Origin: Bacillus sp. FJAT-49736
Lineage (GTDB): Bacteria; Bacillota; Bacilli; Bacillales; Bacillaceae_C
Direction of reading: 5' to 3'
Assembly (NCBI RefSeq): GCF_018343615.1
Contig: NZ_JAGYPI010000003.1
Coordinates: 186,001 to 250,000 of the forward strand
Length of the DNA stretch: 64,000 nucleotides
A program made the translations under genes and the position numbers. The notes beneath the pieces are model-generated. The model did not search any database. It had not been told where the DNA came from and was given only the letters and a program-made list of their open reading frames with translations. Below, one piece after another: positions 34,065 to 42,789 of the stretch. Within the stretch, counting starts at the first letter, position 1, and each line of letters starts with the position of its first letter.

Positions 34065-35567
34065 ATGTCTAAAAAACTAGTAAATGGAATAACAGTGGAT
34101 AATTTTATAGATGGAGAATGGGTAATCTCGGAAAAGGAGCAGTACGCACCTATTAAAAATCCTGCAAATGGAGAAACACTTGGAGAAGTATCTTTATCCA
34201 CGGCAGAAGATGTGGACAAAGCAGTCGCAGCGGCGAAAAAAGCGCAAAGAGAGTGGGCGCTTGTTCCGGCACCGCAAAGAGCAGAAGTTTTATATAGAGT
34301 GGGACTTCTACTAAAAGAAAGAAAGGAAAAGCTCGCTCGTATCTTGACAATGGAAATGGGCAAGGTGATTGAGGAGGCTCGCGGAGAGGTTCAGGAGGGA
34401 ATTGACATGGCCTTCTATATGGCAGGCGAAGGAAGACGTCTGTTTGGGAACACTACCCCCTCCGAATTAAAGGATAAATTTGCTATGAGCATTCGAGTCC
34501 CTGTAGGAATTATTGGTATTATAACACCTTGGAATTTTCCAATTGCCATTGCAACTTGGAAGTCATTTCCGGCAATTGTTGCGGGAAATGCAGTAATTTG
34601 GAAGCCTGCAACGGAAACTCCATTAATGGCCAGAGAATTGATTAATATTTTTGTAGAGGCCGGTTTACCAAAAGGGGTTATTAATCTGGTTTGCGGATCA
34701 GGCTCAAAGGTAGGAACGGCAATGGTCGAGCACCCGGATATCGATGTTATTTCTTTTACAGGCTCCAATGAGGTAGGTAGGACAATAGCAGAGAAATGCG
34801 GGAAAATGCTTAAGCGTGTATCCCTTGAAATGGGTGGGAAAAATGCCATCATCGTCATGGATGATGCAGATTTAGACTTAGCGGTAGACGGAATATTATG
34901 GAGTGCTTTCGGAACGAGTGGCCAACGTTGTACTGCCTGTAGCAGGGTTATTGTTCATGAAAATGTGAAGTCAGAAATCGAAGAAAAACTTTTGGATCGA
35001 ATGAGAGGCTTAAAGATTGGAAATGGACTCGATGAAGAGGTCAAAATAGGTCCTGTTATAAATGGGAATGCGCTGCAAAAGATACATGAATATGTCCAAA
35101 TCGGCAGAGGGGAAGGGGCTCTTTTGCTTGCAGGAGGCTATGTTCTAAATGATGGAGAACATGAAGACGGATATTATTATGCGCCGAGCGTCTTTACTAA
35201 CGTAGAGCCAAACATGAGAATTGCTCAGGAGGAAATTTTTGGACCGGTCGTTTCGATCATTCCAGTGAAAAGCTTTACGGAAGCAATAGCAGTGAATAAT
35301 AGCGTTACTTTTGGTCTGTCCAGCTCCATATTCACGAGAGATATCAATAAAGCTTTAGCTGCCCAGCGTGATCTAGATACTGGAATTGTCTACGTGAATG
35401 CCGGCACTACTGGAGCAGAAATTCATTTACCATTTGGAGGGACAAAAGGAACAGGGAATGGGCATAGAGATTCCGGTGTCGCTGCATTAGATGTGTTCAC
35501 AGAATGGAAGAGCGTCTATATCGATTTCAGTGGCAAGCTGCAAAGAGCGCAAATAGATAATAACTAA
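34065..35567 (+). CDS. NAD(P)-dependent aldehyde dehydrogenase
   Basis: A 500-residue ALDH with the complete active site: Asn in TPWNFP, Glu in SLEMGGKNA, the nucleophile Cys in GQRCTACS and EEIFGP. The C-terminal segment AEIHLPFGGTKGTGNGHRDSG is of the type seen in bacterial semialdehyde dehydrogenases. AAAGGAGAGG lies six to seven bases before this ATG, which rules out the longer frame overlapping the ThDP gene. It could oxidise aminoadipate semialdehyde from the downstream lysine-6-dehydrogenase-like enzyme, or glutarate semialdehyde from the ThDP enzyme (inference). Confidence 0.9.
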   Translation: MSKKLVNGITVDNFIDGEWVISEKEQYAPIKNPANGETLGEVSLSTAEDVDKAVAAAKKAQREWALVPAPQRAEVLYRVGLLLKERKEKLARILTMEMGKVIEEARGEVQEGIDMAFYMAGEGRRLFGNTTPSELKDKFAMSIRVPVGIIGIITPWNFPIAIATWKSFPAIVAGNAVIWKPATETPLMARELINIFVEAGLPKGVINLVCGSGSKVGTAMVEHPDIDVISFTGSNEVGRTIAEKCGKMLKRVSLEMGGKNAIIVMDDADLDLAVDGILWSAFGTSGQRCTACSRVIVHENVKSEIEEKLLDRMRGLKIGNGLDEEVKIGPVINGNALQKIHEYVQIGRGEGALLLAGGYVLNDGEHEDGYYYAPSVFTNVEPNMRIAQEEIFGPVVSIIPVKSFTEAIAVNNSVTFGLSSSIFTRDINKALAAQRDLDTGIVYVNAGTTGAEIHLPFGGTKGTGNGHRDSGVAALDVFTEWKSVYIDFSGKLQRAQIDNN

Positions 35568-35730
35568 GGCTCTTTTCTTAAACATTGTGGCATTTTTAGA
35601 CAAATATCCTAGTAACGACCTGATTTTTGCTAATAGAATCATAACCTTCCTAAGAAAAGATGCCCCGAGCTGAGTTTATACTAGGATTAATACCAATATA
35701 CGAAAAACAACAATTAATACGGAAACAGAC
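35568..35730 (+). repeat. Dispersed intergenic repeat, copy C1 (tandem pair)
   Basis: Starts GGCTCTTTTCTTAAACATTG directly behind the aldehyde dehydrogenase stop. Contains TAAGAAAAGATGCCCC, complementary to its left end. The next copy starts 171 bp later and is almost identical over the first 110 bp. Confidence 0.85.
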
Positions 35731-35738
35731 ATAACAAA

Positions 35739-35901
35739 GGCTCTTTTCTTAAACATTGTGGCATTTTTAGACAAATATCCTAGTAACGACCTGATTTTTG
35801 CTAATAGAATCATATCCTTCCTAAGAAAAGATGCCCCGAGCTAAGTCTATATTAGGATTAATAACAACAAACGGTAAACAATAATTAATATATAAAGAGC
35901 C
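35739..35901 (+). repeat. Dispersed intergenic repeat, copy C2 (tandem pair)
   Basis: Direct tandem partner of C1 with only a few differences in the first 110 bp and more in the tail, ending AAAGAGCC. Together the pair fills the 391-bp gap inside the catabolic cluster. Confidence 0.85.
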
Positions 35902-35958
35902 ATAATTAATCAGATCATTCCATAATTGTCTCTATAAAATTTTGAAAGGGGAATAGCA

Positions 35959-37116
35959 ATGAAAATAGCGGTGTTAGGAGCAGGCTTAATGGGAAAAGAG
36001 GCTGCACGGGACTTGGTAAATAGTCAAAGGGTTGAAATGGTAACCTTGGCAGATGTAGATATCAACAGAGCAGAAGCGGTTTGCAGACAACTGGATTCAG
36101 GTAAATTATCAGCCGCATATTTGGATGCATCTGATTATGAACAATTAACAGATTTTATCCGAAACTATGATGTTATTATCAATGCACTATTCTATTCATT
36201 TAATGTAAGTGTTGCTAAAGCTGCTATAGAGGCAGGGGTCAATTCCGTAGATTTAGGCGGGCATATTGGGCATGCGACCGACCGGGTATTGGAAATGCAT
36301 GATGAGGCGAGGGCGGCAGGTGTAACACTAGTTCCTGATTTAGGTGTTGCACCAGGGATGATTAACATTTTATCCGGATATGGCGCCAGTAAGCTCGATG
36401 ATGTTAAATCCATCAAACTATATGTAGGTGGCATTCCAGTACGTCCTGAGCCGCCGCTGGAGTATAATCATGTATTCTCCATGGAGGGAGTTTGCGATCA
36501 TTATACCGATCCGTCCTTAATTATTCGTAATGGAGTAGTACAGGAAATACCGTCCTTATCCGAAATCGAAACCGTTTACTTTGAAAAATTTGGACCGCTT
36601 GAGGCATTCCATACTGCAGGTGGAACCTCTACATTATCATCATCTTATCCATATCTTGAATCGCTAGAATATAAGACTATCCGCTATCCGGGGCATGCTG
36701 AAAAATTTAAGCTACTGGTAGATTTAAATTTAACTAGAAATGACTATACGGTCGAGGTAAAAGGACAAGAAATTAAACCTCGTGATGTACTGTTAAAGGT
36801 TCTGGAACCAATTGTAGAATTAGGGGAAAAAGATGATGCGGTTTTATTGAGAGTTATTGTGGAAGGAACACAGAATGGCAAACATGCTAAGTATGAATAT
36901 GAGATGACAACTTACAAGGATCGTGTGAATAAAGTTACAGCAATGGCACGTGCTACAGCTAATACCATATCTGTTGTGGCCCAAATGATAGGCGATGGTC
37001 TAATTACACAAAAAGGCGTCTTCGCCCCTGAAAGAATAGTTCCTGGAGAAGCATATATTGATGAAATGGCTAAACGAGATGTAATTATTATAGAGCATGA
37101 AACCATTTCAAACTAA
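35959..37116 (+). CDS. Saccharopine dehydrogenase-family protein, probably L-lysine 6-dehydrogenase
   Basis: A 385-residue enzyme with N-terminal Rossmann motif [15 protein letters not shown] and the [19 protein letters not shown] and [15 protein letters not shown] segments shared by the short saccharopine-dehydrogenase-like enzymes. That length and pattern match Geobacillus-type L-lysine 6-dehydrogenase, which oxidises lysine to aminoadipate semialdehyde. GAAAGGGG precedes the ATG. It is separated from the ALDH by a tandem repeat pair and followed by the IclR regulator (38 bp). Other carboxynorspermidine or saccharopine activities are possible alternatives. Confidence 0.75.
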   Translation: MKIAVLGAGLMGKEAARDLVNSQRVEMVTLADVDINRAEAVCRQLDSGKLSAAYLDASDYEQLTDFIRNYDVIINALFYSFNVSVAKAAIEAGVNSVDLGGHIGHATDRVLEMHDEARAAGVTLVPDLGVAPGMINILSGYGASKLDDVKSIKLYVGGIPVRPEPPLEYNHVFSMEGVCDHYTDPSLIIRNGVVQEIPSLSEIETVYFEKFGPLEAFHTAGGTSTLSSSYPYLESLEYKTIRYPGHAEKFKLLVDLNLTRNDYTVEVKGQEIKPRDVLLKVLEPIVELGEKDDAVLLRVIVEGTQNGKHAKYEYEMTTYKDRVNKVTAMARATANTISVVAQMIGDGLITQKGVFAPERIVPGEAYIDEMAKRDVIIIEHETISN

Positions 37117-37153
37117 GTGTACCTATTATGGAATGTCTAAGGGGAAGGTTTGA

Positions 37154-37924
37154 ATGAATCAGAGTATTATCAAAGCATTGAGTTTGCTTGACCTATTTAC
37201 GGATAGTAGGCAAGAGCTAAGCTTAAAGGAGATAACGGAAGAGGTCGGCTTACCGAAGTCAACCGTATATCGCTTATTAGCTTCGCTGGAATACAGTGGT
37301 TTTATTGCAAAAACGAAAGAATCAGAGAATGATAGCCGCTATAAATTAGGGCTGAAGCTTATGGAGCTTGGGTTTCTTGTAGCTGATCAGCTTGAACTCC
37401 GCAAAATAGCGCTTCCGCATATGAAGAAATTAGCTTCGGAAATTAATGAAGTGGTTCACTTAGTTATCTCTAATCAAAATGAGGCAGTCTATATTGAAAA
37501 GGTAGAAAGCACGCGGGCGTTAAGGCTTCATACCAGAATAGGAAAACGGTCCCCGCTCTATCTCGGATCAGGTCCGAAATTATTACTAGCCTATATGTCA
37601 GACGAGAGAAAAAATCTTTCACTAGAAGAAATACAGCAATATAGAAAAATAAATTCCCTTACCTTTTTGAAAGAATTACAGCAAATAGTGGAAAAAGGAT
37701 ATGCTGTGAGCTATGGAGAGCAGGATATCGGCACCATTGGTATATCCTTCCCTATCTATGATTATAAAAGAAAGGTGATTGCCTCTTTGGCGGTAAGTGG
37801 TCCAACGAGTAGATTTGAAGGGGAAAATATGGACTTTATTAAAGAAATGACTGCCATTACCGCTGAGAATATATCACAAGAGCTCGGGTTTAAAGATATT
37901 CAAAAATGGAACCATTCGCTTTAG
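37154..37924 (+). CDS. IclR-family transcriptional regulator
   Basis: A 256-residue regulator with an N-terminal winged helix (LSLKEITEEVGLPKSTVYRLLASL) and the IclR effector domain (RSPLYLGSGPKLLLAYM, YGEQDIGTIGISFPIYDY). IclR proteins usually control the catabolic genes beside them and bind a pathway intermediate. AAGGGGAAGG precedes the ATG. It is the last gene of the plus-strand catabolic cluster, so local control of the aminotransferase-ThDP-ALDH-dehydrogenase set is the best guess. Confidence 0.9.
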   Translation: MNQSIIKALSLLDLFTDSRQELSLKEITEEVGLPKSTVYRLLASLEYSGFIAKTKESENDSRYKLGLKLMELGFLVADQLELRKIALPHMKKLASEINEVVHLVISNQNEAVYIEKVESTRALRLHTRIGKRSPLYLGSGPKLLLAYMSDERKNLSLEEIQQYRKINSLTFLKELQQIVEKGYAVSYGEQDIGTIGISFPIYDYKRKVIASLAVSGPTSRFEGENMDFIKEMTAITAENISQELGFKDIQKWNHSL

Positions 37925-37950
37925 TCTGCTGGTTCCATTTTTTTTATAAA

Positions 37951-38097
37951 GGCTCTTTTCTATACTTGTTCCTTTTTCAGACAAAAATCCTAGTAACTCC
38001 TTAGCGGCGTTTGGCAGTTTAAGAAAAAATGCCCCGAATTAAGACTATATAGGGCTTATAACAATATCCAACAAACAACAATCTATTTGAAAGTAGC
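37951..38097 (+). repeat. Dispersed intergenic repeat, copy D
   Basis: Starts GGCTCTTTTCTATACTTGTT, contains TTTAAGAAAAAATGCCCCG, and ends in CAACAATCTATTTGAAAGTAGC. The last 15 bp overlap and supply the stop codon of the FolC-like gene on the other strand. Confidence 0.7.
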
Positions 38098-39420
38098 TTT
38101 AATGAAGATCCTTTTCGCATTACCAATAAAAGTTTGTGTCCCAATAATTAGTAAAATATCAAAATGATCGTTACTTATTAAATCTATTGCATCCGCTAGC
38201 CATTCAGTTTCTGAGGCATTCTTATGAATCGCTTTTGCAAAGGAATAAGCATCCGTTGGAAATGTATGGTGGCTGATGTCTGGTTTTGAAATAATAACCT
38301 TTTTGGAAATAGCAGCAATTGTTTCGATGACACCTTTGTAGTCCTTATCCTCTGGAACCCCAACAATGGAAATTACCTCGTTATTCCCAAATGATTGAAT
38401 GACCTCTTGGATGTATTTTGCAGATTCTCTATTAATGGCACCGTCTACAATAACAGTAGGGTTGTGAGAGATGATTTCGCATCTTCCCGGCCATTCTAGT
38501 TGGAGGAAGCAATTTTGGATCCTCTTTTCATTTAATGGCTGTCGAAGAATCGCTTCGCATGCTTTTATTGCGGCTGCGGCATTATAGGCTTGAAAGGATC
38601 CAAGCAGCGATAATATCATTTCTGAATAGGTTCTTTCCTTTAAGTGGACGGAAAAAGATGTACCGTTTTTATCCACCTTTATTTGCTTTGCCTCATAATC
38701 CTCACTATATAGAAAAGTTTCCCCTGAAAAGGATTGCAACTCCCGTGACATAAATTCTTCTATAAAGGGCTCTTGTTTGCCGATAATCACGGACTTTGTA
38801 CTGTCTTTTACTATTCCCAGCTTGTGTTTTACGATGTCAAAAACAGTAGGACCTAATTGCGAAATATGCTCTTCCATAATAGGGGTAATAACCGCATACT
38901 CATTTTGTAGCACATTTGTATCGTCAAATGTACCTCCCCGTCCACATTCAATAATATTAATATCTGTGTTATTTTCTTGAAAAAACATTACTGCAATGGC
39001 TAAAGCGAGACCTACAGGACCTTGATATTCTGTGGAGGATAGATTCTTTTCTATTTCCTTAATTGCAGGCTGCAATTTATTGCTAAGGCGTATAAAATCT
39101 ACATCTGAGATTGGCTTTCCATCCAAACGGATTCGCTCATTAAATTGTACTAGATGGGGAGATGTAAAAAGTCCGACCTTTAATCCATGATATTGAAGTA
39201 ATGAGGCAAGCAGCATGGATGTCGAGCCCTTTCCTTTGCTGCCGGTTACTAATACGAACCTTTGACCACTTTCAGGAGAACCGATCATGTCTAGTAGTCT
39301 TCTGGTCAAGTGTGGTAATCGGACCTTAGCATCCTCAGTCTCCTGTATATTGGGATGTGCCCGTAAATAAGACTGGTATATCAAATTTTCTGCAGCTAAC
39401 ATGGTGGTGATTTTCGGCAT
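38083..39420 (-). CDS. FolC-like Mur ligase family protein 1
   Basis: A 445-residue ATP-dependent ligase of the folylpolyglutamate synthase branch. P-loop VTGSKGKGSTS (usual FolC: GTNGKGS), LFTSPHLVQFNERI, ECGRGGTFDDTNVL, and the Lys of KHKLGIVK are present. The second-domain DGAHN motif reads VDGAINRES, with Ile in place of His. Its ribosome site GAGGG lies in the last codons of the upstream FolC-like gene, two bases apart, so the two are coupled. Position far from folate genes and the motif changes suggest a special substrate; bifunctional FolC is the fallback. Its last four codons come from a dispersed repeat. Confidence 0.75.
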   Translation of the reverse strand: MPKITTMLAAENLIYQSYLRAHPNIQETEDAKVRLPHLTRRLLDMIGSPESGQRFVLVTGSKGKGSTSMLLASLLQYHGLKVGLFTSPHLVQFNERIRLDGKPISDVDFIRLSNKLQPAIKEIEKNLSSTEYQGPVGLALAIAVMFFQENNTDINIIECGRGGTFDDTNVLQNEYAVITPIMEEHISQLGPTVFDIVKHKLGIVKDSTKSVIIGKQEPFIEEFMSRELQSFSGETFLYSEDYEAKQIKVDKNGTSFSVHLKERTYSEMILSLLGSFQAYNAAAAIKACEAILRQPLNEKRIQNCFLQLEWPGRCEIISHNPTVIVDGAINRESAKYIQEVIQSFGNNEVISIVGVPEDKDYKGVIETIAAISKKVIISKPDISHHTFPTDAYSFAKAIHKNASETEWLADAIDLISNDHFDILLIIGTQTFIGNAKRIFIKATFK

Positions 39421-39422
39421 TT

Positions 39423-40742
39423 TTATCCCTCATTAAGTACATAATCCTTGACATAACCAACTAGATATAATGAACCAGTTACCAGTACAATATGATTTCT
39501 TTCATATTGCTTTAATGCTTGCTCCAATGCATCTTTAATATGCTGGAAATAATAATGACGTATATCCTGTATTGGTTTTAAAGATGTCAGCATTAGTTCC
39601 TGATTTATATTTCTTTCAGTAAATAGGTGCGGCGTAATGATATAAGAAGCATTTTCAAAGTAAATATTCTTTATCATTCTTTCCACATCCTTATTAGATG
39701 AAATGGATAGCAAAACACTGGAGACGTGAAGTCCTAATGTGTCAATGCTTTCCTTAAGTGTTCGTAGCTCTAAGGAATTATGGGCACCATCAAATAAATA
39801 TGTAACACCATTAATATGAAGCATTTCCATTCGGCATGGCATAGAGGCTTGATTGATAGCGCGAGTCAAGAGCTCTTTCTCATAAGAATAACCGCATTCA
39901 GCTAATGCTTCTATAACTGCTAAGGCATTGCTTGCATTTTGCACCTGATGTTCACCGAGTAGCCTCGTACGTAGATTTTTAAAGTAATAATCATGGCCCT
40001 TAAAATCAAATACACTTCCACTAGTATCATTTACCTTCGAAATAAAGCCATAATCTCGATTAAGGTAGCGGAATTTAGCATTACAATGATGTTCTATTTT
40101 AAGCAGAAAGTTTCGTGCTTGAACATTATTCATTCCACATATGGCGAATCTTGTGGATTCCTTAATAATACAAGATTTATCAATAATAATATCTTCTATA
40201 GTCGATCCGAGTAAATGAGCATGGTCCATAGTAATTTCGGTTATTACGGCAATCAAAGGATTAAAAATGTTAGAAGGGTCTGTTTTTCCTCCAACACCAT
40301 TTTCAAATACAACAAGCTTAATCCCATGCTTCTGGAAAAAAGTAAGAGCAATCAAAATCATAATATGCATATGCCCTACATCATCTTTAAGAGGATAACT
40401 TTTAAGTTTTTCACAAATATCAAGAACGATGAAGGCAAATTCCTCACGTTCAATCAAGGAACCGTTAATAGCGAATCTTTCCTCATACTTGTGAAGATGC
40501 GGGCCAGTAAAAAGTCCATGCTCTATAGAATGATGTGTCAATATAGTTGAAATGAATTGGGCGGTACTCCCCTTGCCACAGGAACCGGTAATTTGTATAA
40601 ATGTAAACCCCGTGTGATCTATATGAAATAAATCCAGCAATTCATTCATTATTTTATGATGATATCCTTTTTCTCTTCGTGTTGTCCTGCCGTTGTAAGA
40701 AGATAGAAAGGTGAGTGCCTCATAATAATTTGTATACGTCAT
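39423..40742 (-). CDS. FolC-like Mur ligase family protein 2
   Basis: A 439-residue paralogue of the preceding ligase and the first gene of the pair. P-loop ITGSCGKGSTA, LFTGPHLHKYEERF, ENGVGGKTDPSNIFNP, TMDHAHLLGSTIEDI, the Lys of IDKSCIIK and an intact FDGAHNS motif are all seen, so it should be catalytically competent. AGGAG lies ten bases before the ATG. Two unequal FolC-like proteins in one operon could form a heteromeric ligase that adds amino acids to a carboxylate. No other biosynthetic gene is on this strand nearby. Substrate unknown. Confidence 0.75.
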   Translation of the reverse strand: MTYTNYYEALTFLSSYNGRTTRREKGYHHKIMNELLDLFHIDHTGFTFIQITGSCGKGSTAQFISTILTHHSIEHGLFTGPHLHKYEERFAINGSLIEREEFAFIVLDICEKLKSYPLKDDVGHMHIMILIALTFFQKHGIKLVVFENGVGGKTDPSNIFNPLIAVITEITMDHAHLLGSTIEDIIIDKSCIIKESTRFAICGMNNVQARNFLLKIEHHCNAKFRYLNRDYGFISKVNDTSGSVFDFKGHDYYFKNLRTRLLGEHQVQNASNALAVIEALAECGYSYEKELLTRAINQASMPCRMEMLHINGVTYLFDGAHNSLELRTLKESIDTLGLHVSSVLLSISSNKDVERMIKNIYFENASYIITPHLFTERNINQELMLTSLKPIQDIRHYYFQHIKDALEQALKQYERNHIVLVTGSLYLVGYVKDYVLNEG

Positions 40743-40762
40743 CCCAGTTTGCTCCTAGATAA

Positions 40763-40904
40763 GACTCTTTTTTTAACTTTGTTGCTTATTTATGACAATA
40801 ATCTAATAAACATCGGTATAGAACGATAATTCTTTAAGAAAAGATGCCCCGAACTATTTGTTTGTAATAATATACGAAGCGCAACAATCTATAAGAAAAC
40901 AGCC
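40763..40904 (+). repeat. Dispersed intergenic repeat, copy E
   Basis: Starts GACTCTTTTTTTAACTTTGTTGC, contains TTTAAGAAAAGATGCCCCG, and ends GAAAACAGCC. It lies 20 bp upstream of the FolC-like pair, so it sits in their leader or promoter region. Confidence 0.7.
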
Positions 40905-40973
40905 AAGATTATTAATAAATTTAGGGAATTTTTCATAATAAAATATTACCATATATGAGAGCCTGGTAAAAAT

Positions 40974-40997
40974 GAAAAAGACACCTGTAAAGGTGTC
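40974..40997 (-). terminator. Terminator of the 51-aa membrane protein gene
   Basis: GACACCT and AGGTGTC pair around a 4-nt loop; on the minus strand TTTTTC follows. The stem overlaps the stop codon region. Confidence 0.8.
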
Positions 40998-41151
40998 ATG
41001 ACGAAAAATTGTCTGTATGAGGTGGGACGGGGTCTATAGTTACAGCATCCTCCATATTGAGCACTAACTTTAAAGCAAAGACAAAAGTCCATCCGGCAAA
41101 TCCAATAATACAAATGAGAACACCAAGAGTAATAATCCAAGCCTCAGCCAT
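40996..41151 (-). CDS. Small single-pass membrane protein (51 aa)
   Basis: ATG with AAGGGG eight bases upstream, 51 codons and a terminator directly behind. Residues 4-30 (WIITLGVLICIIGFAGWTFV and on) form one membrane helix, followed by a 20-residue acidic, Pro-containing tail. The tight fit of ribosome site, frame and terminator makes this a real gene. Family not recognised. Confidence 0.75.
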   Translation of the reverse strand: MAEAWIITLGVLICIIGFAGWTFVFALKLVLNMEDAVTIDPVPPHTDNFSS

Positions 41152-41192
41152 ATTTTCATCCCCTTTTTCAAAAAATAGGACGCTCTATTAAA

Positions 41193-41369
41193 GGCTCTTT
41201 TCTTACACTATGTTGCTTGTGGAGATGAAAACCTAATTAACATTCTTATATTCTTTGAGAATGAATAACTCTCTGAGACTAAGACCATATTAGGAATTCT
41301 ATCTATAATCGAGAAGCAACAGGTTAAAATCGTCTTTTGGATTTTAAACAATCAATGCGAAAAACAGCC
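41193..41369 (+). repeat. Dispersed intergenic repeat, copy F
   Basis: Starts GGCTCTTTTCTTACACTATG, carries the GTTAAAATC ... GATTTTAAAC hairpin near the right end and stops in AAAAACAGCC. Same subtype as copy A. Confidence 0.75.
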
Positions 41370-41412
41370 CTATTAAAAAATATGCTGAAGCAATGGGAAT
41401 CTTTCCGGAAAA

Positions 41413-41976
41413 TTAGGAGGAGACTTTGCTAAATTTCGGTTCCCACTCATGCTTTAATAGTCCGAATAAAAGCATATCATACGTTTTTCCATCTCGATTA
41501 ATAAATTCACGGTATGTACCTTCATGTGTGAAACCGAGTTTTTTATAAAGCTGAATAGCCTGCTGATTGTAGCTAAATACTGTAAGCTGAACTCTCCTTA
41601 AATTTAGTTCATGAAAAGCAAATTGCAGGGTCAATTCTAAAGCTTCTCTTCCATATCCCTTCCCGCGATTTTCTTCATCACCTATAGCAATAGCAACACC
41701 AGTTACACGTTGATTCCACAGAATTCCGTCCAACTCGACAATGCCAACTAATTGGTCGTCCTCAACTCTTTTTATGGAAAGAATATAATCTCTGGTCGAG
41801 GAGGCAATGCTTTTGAACCAATTTTGCAGTGATGACATACTACGCGGCAGCGCCGGAGTTGCGTCAAATAGCCGAAGAAAAGCAGGATTTTGATACCAGT
41901 TAAATATTTTAGGTAAATCATCCTCAACTAATGCAGATAATTTCACCTTTTCACCACATAATATAGAAAAGCTCAT
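41413..41976 (-). CDS. GNAT-family N-acetyltransferase (RimJ/RimL type)
   Basis: A 187-residue acetyltransferase. The acetyl-CoA loop reads ENRGKGYGREAL, followed by LNLRRVQLTVFSYNQQAIQLYKKLGFTHEGTYRE, the classical RimJ/SpeG-like pattern. AGGTGA precedes the ATG. It is monocistronic. Substrate may be a protein N-terminus, a polyamine or a small amine; it cannot be told. Confidence 0.88.
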   Translation of the reverse strand: MSFSILCGEKVKLSALVEDDLPKIFNWYQNPAFLRLFDATPALPRSMSSLQNWFKSIASSTRDYILSIKRVEDDQLVGIVELDGILWNQRVTGVAIAIGDEENRGKGYGREALELTLQFAFHELNLRRVQLTVFSYNQQAIQLYKKLGFTHEGTYREFINRDGKTYDMLLFGLLKHEWEPKFSKVSS

Positions 41977-42086
41977 GATCGTTCACCTCTAAAAAAATAT
42001 TCTTTAAAAACGTATTCAAAATGTATAGATAGTCTTATATGAATTTGATAAGATTTGATTATTGAAATGAGGAGGATTTATCATCT

Positions 42087-42176
42087 ATGAAAAAATTCTT
42101 ACTTGGGACTTTAATAACAATCATAGTATTAATGTTAATTTTCATTATCGTGATGGAAGTTTATCCTTTTTCGTAA
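42087..42176 (+). CDS. Very small membrane peptide (29 aa)
   Basis: A 29-codon frame after GGAGG (11 bases upstream). Lys-Lys start followed by a continuous hydrophobic stretch of about 20 residues and a short EVYPFS end. It looks like a single-pass membrane peptide of the kind common in Bacillus. No homolog recognised, and the spacing of the ribosome site is long, so confidence is moderate. Confidence 0.45.
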   Translation: MKKFLLGTLITIIVLMLIFIIVMEVYPFS

Positions 42177-42332
42177 TCTATACATAAGTTGATTACAAAT
42201 TAGCTCCTGCCTTTCATGTTCGATATACTTCGTTATTATCCTTTATTTATTCATTATCCATTGTCTAATGAAGGCATAGACTCTTTTCAAAATGGGCAGG
42301 ATGCTGTATAATATTTAGTGCACATTTAATTT

Positions 42333-42405
42333 GGCTCCGTAGCTCAGCGGATAGAGCGTCGGTTTCCTAAACCGTGCGTCGGAGGTTCGAGTCCTCTCGG
42401 GGCCG
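42333..42405 (+). tRNA. tRNA-Arg (anticodon CCU)
   Basis: Complete cloverleaf of 73 nt: acceptor GGCTCCG with CGGGGCC (one G-U), D-arm GCTC/GAGC, anticodon loop TTCCTAA reading AGG codons, T-arm GGAGG/CCTCT with TTCGAGT. CCA is not encoded. It stands alone with its own terminator; no integrase gene or duplicated tRNA end is seen next to it. Confidence 0.95.
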
Positions 42406-42420
42406 TAATTTTACAATAAT

Positions 42421-42465
42421 AAAGGCAAGGATTCTATTTGCGTAGAGATCCTTGCCTTTATTTTT
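42421..42465 (+). terminator. Terminator of tRNA-Arg
   Basis: AAAGGCAAGGAT and ATCCTTGCCTTT pair perfectly over 12 bp and are followed by ATTTTTGG. Confidence 0.88.
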
Positions 42466-42480
42466 GGCTGAAACCATGCA

Positions 42481-42511
42481 AAAAAAATCACCGAGCACAA
42501 AAACTCGGTGA
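42481..42511 (-). terminator. Hairpin with minus-strand T-tract
   Basis: TCACCGAG and CTCGGTGA pair around an 8-nt loop; the minus strand continues with seven T residues. No intact minus-strand gene precedes it, so it may be left from the decayed aldo/keto reductase locus or stop antisense transcription into the tRNA. Confidence 0.55.
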
Positions 42512-42583
42512 AAAAATTAGGGTGGGCAAGTGACTAAAAGTGACTCACCAACCAAAATCTATCGTAGTTGTATTATATCGAAT

Positions 42584-42602
42584 TTTGTCGAACTGTGTCG
42601 AC
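42584..42602. promoter_or_regulatory. TGTCGA direct repeats, possible Spo0A boxes
   Basis: TTTGTCGAA followed by TGTGTCGACAA. The first is an exact match to the Spo0A-box consensus TTTGTCGAA. It lies about 190 bp upstream of the thioesterase gene. Confidence 0.3.
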
Positions 42603-42789
42603 AAGTAATTAATGGGCCAATTTGAAAGTAAAACCAATTAAAACCAATATTTTCTACATGTATCAATAAAAGTTAGGGATTGCGTCATTATTGTATCTGT
42701 TTTTGATATGGTTCCGTTTAATAGAACATTATCATCCTATCGTTTACAATATCAGTAAATGCTATTTAGACAAGAAAGGAAGTATTGGA

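Noticed and set aside
42333-42405. tRNA-Arg as an integration site of a genomic island
   Set aside because: No integrase gene follows and no duplicated tRNA 3' end was seen within the neighbouring few kilobases.
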